Shown: piece after piece, positions 1 to 5,096 of the stretch
Layout of the letters: every line of letters begins with the position of its first letter
Position numbering within the stretch: the first letter of the stretch is position 1
Source: an uncultured Bacteroidales bacterium
GTDB taxonomy: Bacteria > Bacteroidota > Bacteroidia > Bacteroidales > Paludibacteraceae
DNA length: 5,244 bases
Assembly (NCBI GenBank): GCA_903929065.1
Contig: CAIYTJ010000215.1
Location: forward strand, 1-5,244
Direction: 5' to 3'
Program-made: the position numbers and the translations under genes
Notes under the pieces: model-generated
The model's input: the letters and a program-made list of their open reading frames with translations, nothing else
What the model was told of the DNA's origin: nothing
The model's database searches: none

Positions 1-310
1 ACATTAAACTGCTGTGAATTATATTGCGATTGGTGTACATTGATTAATGATACAAATGATGGCATCAATTAATTCTGAATTGAAACCAGAACAAGTAAAG
101 ATATACTAAATATGAATAGGAAATAATACTAAAGAAATTGTTGGATTTAGAAAAGAATAGATAATTAACAGTTGTAAAGTTGTTCTATTTAGCGAAATAG
201 TTGATAATTACTATGCTATTGGAGTTAAATATATCACCTATAAAATATATAATTTTGTTAGTGAATTTTGAATCATTAGTAGAAGTAGGCAGAATGTCGG
301 GATATTAGTT
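1..310. other. AT-rich left end, no supportable gene
   Basis: I see no complete gene here. Plus frame 2 has short open pieces separated by stops. The longest (161-271) has no start codon and would read IINSCKVVLFSEIVDNYYAI and onward to a TGA. An earlier piece in the same frame (44-109) begins with ATG codons and reads MASINSELKPEQVKIY before TAA. A roughly 40-codon startless stretch is also open on the minus strand around 188-305. None has a recognisable motif. Open runs of this length are not rare in AT-rich DNA, although decayed coding sequence is possible. No RNA gene, clear promoter or long repeat is visible. Confidence 0.5.
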
Positions 311-356
311 TTAAATAAAAAACGCTAAATTATTTATTATAAATAATTTAGCGTTT
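311..356 (-). terminator. Intrinsic terminator of tRNA-Gln
   Basis: A perfect 17-bp inverted repeat (320-336 pairing with 340-356) encloses a 3-nt loop (337-339). Read on the minus strand, the hairpin closes with GCG next to its base and runs directly into a T-rich tract (TTTTTTATTTAA) over 322-311, as a Rho-independent terminator should. It begins 17 nt after the tRNA-Gln 3' end and so should end that transcript. The middle of the stem is almost all A-T. The plus-strand flank (TTTAATTTTGG) is also T-rich, so bidirectional action is possible, but no plus-strand gene is seen upstream. Confidence 0.88.
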
Positions 357-373
357 AATTTTGGTTTAAATTG

Positions 374-444
374 TTGTCTCACAAGGACTCGAACCTTGTC
401 AGGCAGAACCAAAAACTGCAGTGCTACCATTACACCATGAGACA
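374..444 (-). tRNA. tRNA-Gln (anticodon UUG)
   Basis: The gene encodes a 71-nt glutamine tRNA that folds as a full cloverleaf. The 7-bp acceptor stem is TGTCTCA (444-438) with TGAGACA (381-375), giving the U1-A72 pair common in glutamine tRNAs. The D arm is GTGTAATGGTAGCAC, and the anticodon loop TTTTGGT carries TTG at positions 34-36, reading CAA and probably CAG by wobble. The variable loop is CTGA, and the T arm is CAAGG-TTCGAGT-CCTTG. The 3' CCA is not encoded: the genome continues CAA after discriminator A, so CCA must be added by nucleotidyltransferase, as is usual in Bacteroidetes. The anticodon stem ends in a T-T opposition at 31/39 rather than a Watson-Crick pair. The gene lies 98 bp downstream of tyrS on the same strand, with its own promoter and terminator. 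Confidence 0.97.
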
Positions 445-472
445 ATCGTTGGGCTTTATTTCTAAAGCGGTG

Positions 473-502
473 CAAAGATACGATTTTTTTCTTTTGGTCA
501 AA
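473..502 (-). promoter_or_regulatory. Promoter of tRNA-Gln, Bacteroidetes type
   Basis: On the minus strand, TTTG (502-499) lies 18 nt upstream of TATCTTTG (480-473). These match the -33 TTTG and -7 TAnnTTTG elements known for the Bacteroidetes primary sigma factor. Transcription should begin near 466, about 20 nt before the mature tRNA 5' end. The spacing is slightly shorter than the 20 nt seen at the tyrS promoter in this window. The -33 element sits inside the T run that follows the probable tyrS terminator hairpin. Confidence 0.8.
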
Positions 503-530
503 AGGTTTTTGAAAAATTATTCCAAAAACC
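500..530 (-). terminator. Probable terminator of tyrS
   Basis: Twelve bases after the tyrS stop codon, the minus strand has an 8-bp perfect hairpin: GGTTTTTG (530-523), an 11-nt loop, then CAAAAACC (511-504). It is followed by TTTT (503-500). The short T run and A-T-rich stem make it a weak to moderate intrinsic terminator, so some read-through into tRNA-Gln is possible. Its T run overlaps the -33 box of the tRNA promoter. Confidence 0.5.
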
Positions 531-542
531 ACCCTTTTTAGC

Positions 543-1835
543 TTATTCTGCTGATAACAAAAAGTAATTCTTTTTACCTTTTTGAACTAATAAATATTTG
601 TCGTTCAATAGTTTAGAGCTATTTAATATTTCGTCCTGATTCTCCAGCTTTTCTTTGTTGATACTTACACCTCCCGACTGAACCAGTTTCCGCATTTCTC
701 CTTTGGATGGAAAAACGGCAGCCGAATCGGTCAATAAATCGATGGCTTTTATACCTGCTGCAAGTTCTGATTTAGAAATGGTGAACTGTGGAACGCCATC
801 AAAAACAGCCAGTAACGTTTCCTCATCCAATTTTTTTAATGTATCAGAAGTAGAATTTCCGAACAAAATATTGGAAGCATCAACGGCCGCCTGATAATCT
901 TCTGTGGAATGAACCATGATGGTAACTTCCTGAGCCAATCGTTTCTGAAGAATACGTAAATGGGGAGTTGAAGCGTGTTCGGCAACCAAACCGGCAATTT
1001 CTTCCTTACCAATGGATGTAAATATTTTAATGTATTTTTCGGCATCGGCATCGCTAACATTCAGCCAAAACTGGTAGAATTTATACGGTGAAGTATAACG
1101 GCGGTAGAGCCACACATTTCCACTTTCCGTTTTGCCGAATTTACCGCCATCAGCTTTGGTAATTAACGGACAAACCAATGCAAAGGCTTCTCCGCCTGTT
1201 TTGCGGCGAATAAGTTCCGTTCCGGTGGTGATATTTCCCCATTGATCCGAACCGCCCATTTGCAGTTTGCAGTTTTTGGTCTGGTATAAATGCAAAAAGT
1301 CAAATCCCTGCAATAATTGATAAGAAAATTCGGTGAATGACATACCGACATTCGAATCATTTGCCAACCGTTTTTTGACTGAATCTTTGGCCATCATATA
1401 ATTCACAGTAATATGTTTGCCGATATCGCGGATAAAATTAAGGAACGAATAATCTTTCATCCAGTCGTAATTATTCACCATTTCTGCGGCATTGGGAGCT
1501 TCACTATCAAAATCAAGAAATTTTTTCAACTGGTTTTTTATGCATTCCTGGTTGTGACGAAGTGCTGCTTCATCCAATAGATTGCGTTCAGCTGATTTAC
1601 CTGACGGATCACCAATCATACCAGTTGCACCTCCGACAAGAGCAATCGGTTTATGACCGGCGCGTTGAAAGTGTTTTAGCATCATTACGCTTACGAGGTG
1701 ACCGATATGGAGCGAGTCAGCAGTCGGGTCAATGCCCACGTAAGCTGACGTCATTTCTTTTTTCAATTGTTCTTCGGTGCCGGGCATTTGAGTGTGAATC
1801 ATGCCGCGCCATTCTAATTCTTCAATAAAGTTCAT
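543..1835 (-). CDS. tyrS: Tyrosyl-tRNA synthetase
   Basis: This cytoplasmic enzyme activates tyrosine with ATP and charges tRNA-Tyr. At 430 residues it has the full length of the bacterial TyrRS family. The class I catalytic core carries the HIGH signature at 43-46, just after YVGIDPTADSL. Tyrosine-pocket motifs include SYQLLQGFDF (171-180, with Y172, Q176 and D179) and GGSDQWGN (194-201). The second signature, KFGKT (232-236), is the usual TyrRS variant of KMSKS. The C-terminal S4-like RNA-binding domain spans about 365-428, including RKLVQSGGVSIN. The ATG at 1833-1835 gives the expected N-terminus (MNFIEELEWRG), lies some 40 nt after the predicted transcription start, and has no Shine-Dalgarno, which is normal for this phylum. 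No T-box leader is apparent. It is transcribed divergently from the nucleotidase pair. No key residue is missing and the frame is intact. Confidence 0.98.
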   Translation of the reverse strand: MNFIEELEWRGMIHTQMPGTEEQLKKEMTSAYVGIDPTADSLHIGHLVSVMMLKHFQRAGHKPIALVGGATGMIGDPSGKSAERNLLDEAALRHNQECIKNQLKKFLDFDSEAPNAAEMVNNYDWMKDYSFLNFIRDIGKHITVNYMMAKDSVKKRLANDSNVGMSFTEFSYQLLQGFDFLHLYQTKNCKLQMGGSDQWGNITTGTELIRRKTGGEAFALVCPLITKADGGKFGKTESGNVWLYRRYTSPYKFYQFWLNVSDADAEKYIKIFTSIGKEEIAGLVAEHASTPHLRILQKRLAQEVTIMVHSTEDYQAAVDASNILFGNSTSDTLKKLDEETLLAVFDGVPQFTISKSELAAGIKAIDLLTDSAAVFPSKGEMRKLVQSGGVSINKEKLENQDEILNSSKLLNDKYLLVQKGKKNYFLLSAE

Positions 1836-1883
1836 GTGAAACTATATGAGTTTTTGTTTGTTTAAATGTCTGATTAAAGCGTG

Positions 1884-1915
1884 CAAAGATACTATTTTTT
1901 AGGTTTACGGGCAAA
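1884..1915 (-). promoter_or_regulatory. Promoter of tyrS, Bacteroidetes type
   Basis: On the minus strand, TTTG (1915-1912) is separated by 20 nt from TATCTTTG (1891-1884), a very good match to the Bacteroidetes -33/-7 consensus. Transcription should start near 1877, giving a leader of about 40 nt. A second identical TATCTTTG lies upstream at 1944-1937 but lacks a properly spaced -33 element. Confidence 0.82.
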
Positions 1916-1987
1916 CTATTTATTTTAGAGGTATATCAAAGATAAATAATTACAGACATATAAAATTGTCAAATTGTAACATTTTAC

Positions 1988-2020
1988 TGTTGATATATTA
2001 ATTAATTTTCCGTACTTTCG
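1988..2020 (+). promoter_or_regulatory. Promoter of the split 5'-nucleotidase operon
   Basis: TGTTG (1988-1992) as the -33 element and TACTTTCG (2013-2020) as a -7 element of the TAnnTTTG type are separated by 20 nt. Transcription would start around 2026-2028, leaving a leader of only about 15 nt before the ATG at 2043. The -7 box deviates at one base (C for the last T of TTTG's run), so it may be weaker than the tyrS promoter. Confidence 0.68.
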
Positions 2021-2042
2021 CTCTCATAAAACAGAATTCAAC

Positions 2043-2795
2043 ATGAATCCAAAAAAACTCATTTTTATTGGTCTTTTGGCTATTTCGCTGGCATCCTACA
2101 GTCAAAAAAACTGGGTGATAACCAAAGAAACCTCTGTCAAGATAGCGATTGACAGCACTCAGGATAAGATAGCTGATAAAAATTATATTGCTTATCTGGA
2201 ACCGTTGAAACAACAATTGGGAGCCAGGATGAATGTAATTATTGGTCAGGCTGCTGAAACAATGCGGGGACATGGTCCTGAAAGTTTGCTTTCTAACTGG
2301 AACGCCGATGTTTATCTTCAGGCAGGTTCAGTATTTTTAGGTTCACCGGTTGATTTGTCGGTGGTGAATCTTGGCGGATTGCGAACCGTAATTCCAGCCG
2401 GAAACATAACAGTAGGTAAGATATTCGAATTGATGCCTTTTGAAAATGAGTTGGTGATTCTGTGGCTGAAAGGAGATAAACTGGCTGAATTGATTCAGTT
2501 TTTTGCCAAAGTGGGTGGGGAAGGTGTTTCCGGATTGCGTATGGAAATAAATAATGGACAGGCGGTAAATGTGATAATAAATGGCCAACCGATTGATAAT
2601 GATAAAGTTTATACCATTGCAACCAGCGATTATCTGGCAGGTGGAAACGACAAAATGGTTCAGCTGGCACAATATGAAAAACGGGTAAATACCAACATCA
2701 AACTGCGCGATATTTTGCTTGATTTTATCAAAAAAGAAACTGCCAAAGGAAATAAGATCCAGTCCAAACTGGATGGAAGAATCAGGATTGATTGA
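2043..2795 (+). CDS. Secreted 5'-nucleotidase C-terminal (substrate-binding) domain protein
   Basis: The 250-residue protein has a signal peptide (about 1-20: KK, then a hydrophobic core ending ASYS before QKNW) without a lipobox Cys, so it is probably periplasmic. The rest matches the nucleotide-binding C-terminal domain of the UshA/5'-nucleotidase family. NLGGLRT (109-115), MPFENEL (131-137), GVSGLRMEI (161-169) and YTIATSDYLAGGNDKM (190-205) are hallmarks. From remembered E. coli UshA numbering, R114 corresponds to R410, F133/N135 to F429/N431, Y197 to the base-stacking F498 and D203 to D504, so substrate binding looks preserved. There is no metallophosphatase domain and hence no catalytic metal site on this chain. 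That domain is encoded by the next gene, 32 bp downstream, and the two products probably act together in hydrolysing nucleotides or related phosphate esters. The exact substrate is unknown. The start is supported by the signal peptide and promoter, and no Shine-Dalgarno is seen. Confidence 0.9.
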   Translation: MNPKKLIFIGLLAISLASYSQKNWVITKETSVKIAIDSTQDKIADKNYIAYLEPLKQQLGARMNVIIGQAAETMRGHGPESLLSNWNADVYLQAGSVFLGSPVDLSVVNLGGLRTVIPAGNITVGKIFELMPFENELVILWLKGDKLAELIQFFAKVGGEGVSGLRMEINNGQAVNVIINGQPIDNDKVYTIATSDYLAGGNDKMVQLAQYEKRVNTNIKLRDILLDFIKKETAKGNKIQSKLDGRIRID

Positions 2796-2824
2796 CGATT
2801 TAGGAATTTACCATTTACGATTGA
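2796..2824 (+). repeat. Degenerate heptamer repeat between the two nucleotidase genes
   Basis: Immediately after the stop codon the spacer reads CGATTTA, GGAATTTA, CCATTTA, CGATTGA: four near-tandem copies of a roughly 7-nt unit ending ATTTA, one with an extra base. It fills nearly all of the 32-bp intergenic gap. Short heptamer-like arrays between genes occur in Bacteroidetes genomes, but whether this one does anything is not known. The AGGAA inside it is over 20 nt from the next ATG, too far to act as a ribosome-binding site. Confidence 0.45.
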
Positions 2825-2827
2825 ATT

Positions 2828-3676
2828 ATGAAGACAAAACATATTAGTAAGGTTATTTTATTATTGCTAATTTCAGCAGTTTCTGTATTTGCACAGCAAA
2901 AAATAAAACTGGTGATTCTGCATACCAACGACACGCACAGCCAGGTGGAACCTACGGAAAAATCATCGTTGAGAACTTCGGATATGGGCGGTTATGCACG
3001 CAGAATGGGCGTAATAAATCAGATTCGCAAACAGGAAAAGAATGTAATTTTAGTTGATGCAGGTGATTTTTCGCAAGGGACGCCGTATTTTAATTTTTTC
3101 AACGGCCGGGTGGAAATTGAAGGAATGAACCGAATGAAATACGATGCCGGTACGCTTGGCAACCACGAGTTTGACAATGGAATGGATACATTGGCATTGA
3201 TCCTGAAAAATGCCAAATTCCCCGAAGTAAATTCAAATTACAAACTGGAAAACACGCCTTTGAAAGGAATGATCAAACCGTATATTGTATTGGTGAAAAA
3301 TGGATTGAGAATTGGCATTTTGGGTCTAGGAGTCAATCCGAAAAGTCTGATTTTTGAAAAGAACTACAAAGGATTGGAATACATTGATCCGGTTTTAAAG
3401 GCAAATGAAATATCCACGCTATTGAAAAAGAAAGAAAAATGCGACGTGATTATTTGCCTGTCTCACCTAGGCGCCGATACCGCAAAAATGGAGGTAAATG
3501 ACTACTTGATTGCCCGTAAAACCAGATTTATTGATGTAATCATCGGCGGACATTCACACAGTATGATTACCAATACCACGGAGAAAAATGCAGACGGAAA
3601 GCCTGTTGTAATTGCACAAATGGGGAAAAGCGGATTGTTTTTGGGACGCGTGGAGCTTGAATTGGAGAAAAAGTAA
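2828..3676 (+). CDS. Secreted metallophosphatase, 5'-nucleotidase N-terminal catalytic domain
   Basis: The 282-residue protein is a calcineurin-like metallophosphoesterase of the UshA/5'-nucleotidase family. A signal peptide spans 1-22 (KTKHISK, hydrophobic stretch, VFA before QQK), placing it in the periplasm or outside. Dimetal motifs appear in order: HTNDTH (32-37; D35, H37), DAGDFSQG (77-84; D80), GNHEFD (111-116; N112, probable catalytic H113 and D116), LSHLG (211-215; H213) and GGHSHS (240-245; H242, H244). The last ligand is His where E. coli UshA has Gln254, a variation common in the family. The chain ends just after the catalytic domain, where a classical 5'-nucleotidase would continue into its C-terminal domain; here that domain is the preceding gene. 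It probably hydrolyses nucleotides or similar phosphate esters with that partner. The ATG is fixed by the signal peptide. Its stop codon abuts that of the convergent gene. Confidence 0.93.
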   Translation: MKTKHISKVILLLLISAVSVFAQQKIKLVILHTNDTHSQVEPTEKSSLRTSDMGGYARRMGVINQIRKQEKNVILVDAGDFSQGTPYFNFFNGRVEIEGMNRMKYDAGTLGNHEFDNGMDTLALILKNAKFPEVNSNYKLENTPLKGMIKPYIVLVKNGLRIGILGLGVNPKSLIFEKNYKGLEYIDPVLKANEISTLLKKKEKCDVIICLSHLGADTAKMEVNDYLIARKTRFIDVIIGGHSHSMITNTTEKNADGKPVVIAQMGKSGLFLGRVELELEKK

Positions 3677-4663
3677 TCAGGCTTTGTTCTTAACCAAAAA
3701 AGCGGATCCGACCAGCATTGGAATCACAAAATTTATAATCCAGATACACATGCCGGCCAAAGCAATACTAACCGTTTGATTAGAAAATGCACCGATAATT
3801 AATACTGCAAAAGAACCCCGAACGGCAACTTCAGAAAAAGCAAACGAGGGCGTAAATGTTATGAATAAATAGCTTGTAGGAATTGCAATCAACATTTGCC
3901 ATCCGGTTAATTCAACTCCGAAAAACCGAAGCATAAAGGAAAATTGAATGCAAAAAACAATGTATCGAAACAACGAAATAAGCATTATTTGAATCAATTC
4001 AGTAATGCTGAAAGCAGCCAGGCAATCGGTAAATTCTTTTATTTTACGTCCCAATCGGTTGTTTTTCAAAAGCTTGCTCAACTTTGGCAAAAAGAAATAA
4101 AGTAAAAACATGCAGGTCAAAAACACCCCTACAATCAAAAGATAAAGGTCTAAATTGAATTTCATTTTTCCGGCAGTGACGCTGAAAAAAATGATGCAGG
4201 TTGGTATCCCACAAAACGTCATGATAATGTTTTGAGTCATGCTGTTCACCAGACTGAGAGTAACGCCCGGTTTCCTGTTTTCAGGGTTTAAAAACATCAC
4301 GCGTCCCACCATTTCACCCATACGGTTTGGTGTGAAAAATCCGGTGGAAATACCCGCCAAAACTGCTTTTATTGAAGATTTCAACGAAAGATTTTGAACA
4401 TGTTTGGTCATCATTTTCCACTTTACCGATTCAATCAACCAGTTAAACGGCAGAAATAAAAATACGACAGCCAGCCACCAAAATTGCGACAATGGCATTT
4501 GTCTCCAATGATTCAAAAACTCGGTATATTGATTAAAAGTGACGAGTTTGTAAGCCAGAAAAGTATATGCGGCAATTAAAAACAACAATCCCCAAACTTT
4601 GACAGGAATTTTTAAAAATGTGGATTTGGAATCTTTTCCGGAAACTGAATGTGAGTGTGCCAT
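3677..4663 (-). CDS. Flippase-like integral membrane protein (LPG-synthase TM / UPF0104 family)
   Basis: This 328-residue, highly hydrophobic protein resembles the transmembrane domain shared by lysylphosphatidylglycerol synthase MprF and the UPF0104 family. Likely membrane segments lie near 21-41, 59-80, 98-111, 140-162, 171-195, 221-245, 256-272 and 283-325 (probably two). Two family-type loops are visible: TPNRMGEMVGR (111-121), matching the conserved P-x-R-x-G-E element, and TPSFAFSEVAVRG (271-283), in the place of the late P...E motif. The cytoplasmic N-terminus is hydrophilic (AHSHSVSGKDSKS). The family has been linked to flipping lipids or lipid-linked sugars, but the substrate here cannot be inferred. 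There is no catalytic aminoacyl-transferase domain, so it is not MprF itself. The ATG (4661-4663) lies one base after the upstream GtrA-like stop (TAAAATG), indicating translational coupling. No separate promoter or terminator was found. Confidence 0.85.
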   Translation of the reverse strand: MAHSHSVSGKDSKSTFLKIPVKVWGLLFLIAAYTFLAYKLVTFNQYTEFLNHWRQMPLSQFWWLAVVFLFLPFNWLIESVKWKMMTKHVQNLSLKSSIKAVLAGISTGFFTPNRMGEMVGRVMFLNPENRKPGVTLSLVNSMTQNIIMTFCGIPTCIIFFSVTAGKMKFNLDLYLLIVGVFLTCMFLLYFFLPKLSKLLKNNRLGRKIKEFTDCLAAFSITELIQIMLISLFRYIVFCIQFSFMLRFFGVELTGWQMLIAIPTSYLFITFTPSFAFSEVAVRGSFAVLIIGAFSNQTVSIALAGMCIWIINFVIPMLVGSAFLVKNKA

Positions 4664-4664
4664 T

Positions 4665-5036
4665 TTATGCCTTTAATTCTTGATTTGGTGTTTTGAATGT
4701 AAATTTTTTCTGTGAAAAGTAACTTATCAGCACACAGAATAAGGTGGCTAATAAATTTGAAGGTGTAGTCCAGAAGTGAAACACTTCGACAAATAATTTA
4801 AGCAGTATGGCATTAACCCCAAGGTTTACAAATACGATGATAAAATAGCGGTACAGCTGGACACTGCCACGCAATTCTGATTCGGTGAAGGTAACATATT
4901 TCTGCATTAAAAAGCCGAAAAAGTTGGCAAATGGAAAAGCAATGACCAACGCTGCGATATGAGAACTAAGCGTAAAGAAGCCCAGCGGTAACATCTTTTG
5001 GTGCAAAACGAAATTGTATATAACAAAGAATAATAC
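4665..5036 (-). CDS. GtrA-like membrane protein, N-terminus missing
   Basis: GtrA-family proteins are small four-helix membrane proteins often implicated in moving polyprenyl-phosphate-linked sugars for surface glycans. Visible here are a helix over SSHIAALVIAFPFANFFGFLMQKYVTF, the hydrophilic ESELRGSVQLYRY link, a helix over FIIVFVNLGVNAILLKLFVEVF, and a last helix ending in the typical SYFSQKKFTF tail. A TTG start at 5004-5006 would give 113 residues, but the frame remains family-like upstream: VLFFVIYNFV precedes HQKM, matching the end of the expected first helix. It then meets an in-frame TGA at 5037-5039. About 40 N-terminal residues, including the usual GG-N first-helix region, are absent in every frame beyond, so the gene is 5'-truncated and I give its surviving coding extent. 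It probably forms an operon with the flippase-like gene one base downstream. If expressed from the internal TTG or ATG, the product would lack the first helix and may not work. Confidence 0.8.
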   Translation of the reverse strand, partial: VLFFVIYNFVLHQKMLPLGFFTLSSHIAALVIAFPFANFFGFLMQKYVTFTESELRGSVQLYRYFIIVFVNLGVNAILLKLFVEVFHFWTTPSNLLATLFCVLISYFSQKKFTFKTPNQELKA

Positions 5037-5096
5037 TCATTTCTCGCACCTCGTTTGGCATTGTTCTCGCAATATTTCTAAGTTATTTACTCATTT
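5034..5096 (+). repeat. Short direct repeats at the gtrA break point
   Basis: TACTCATTT occurs at 5034-5042 and again at 5088-5096. TTCTCGCA occurs at 5041-5048 and 5064-5071. The first copy of the 9-mer overlaps the exact place where GtrA-like coding sequence ends. The repeats may mark a recombination or misassembly junction, or be chance matches in AT-rich DNA. Confidence 0.4.

Noticed and set aside
311..532. Minus-strand frame of 73 codons
   Set aside because: It runs through the tRNA-Gln gene, its promoter and its terminator; the reading frame is accidental.
1562..1828. Plus-strand 88-codon frame opposite tyrS
   Set aside because: It is antisense to the well-conserved tyrS N-terminal region, with no promoter or recognisable domain.
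1836..1883. T-box or other riboswitch in the tyrS leader
   Set aside because: The predicted leader is only about 40 nt with no T-box motif or specifier hairpin, and T-box control is not typical of this phylum.
1998..2273. Minus-strand 91-codon frame across the nucleotidase promoter and signal peptide
   Set aside because: It ends in the promoter region and mirrors the real coding sequence; no start context or domain supports it.
2293..2672. Two minus-strand frames of 125 and 109 codons opposite the nucleotidase C-domain gene
   Set aside because: They overlap each other and a gene with clear family motifs; they are composition shadows with no family resemblance.
5004..5006. TTG as the true start of the GtrA-like gene
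   Set aside because: Family-like residues continue upstream in the same frame to 5036, so this is an internal codon of a truncated gene.
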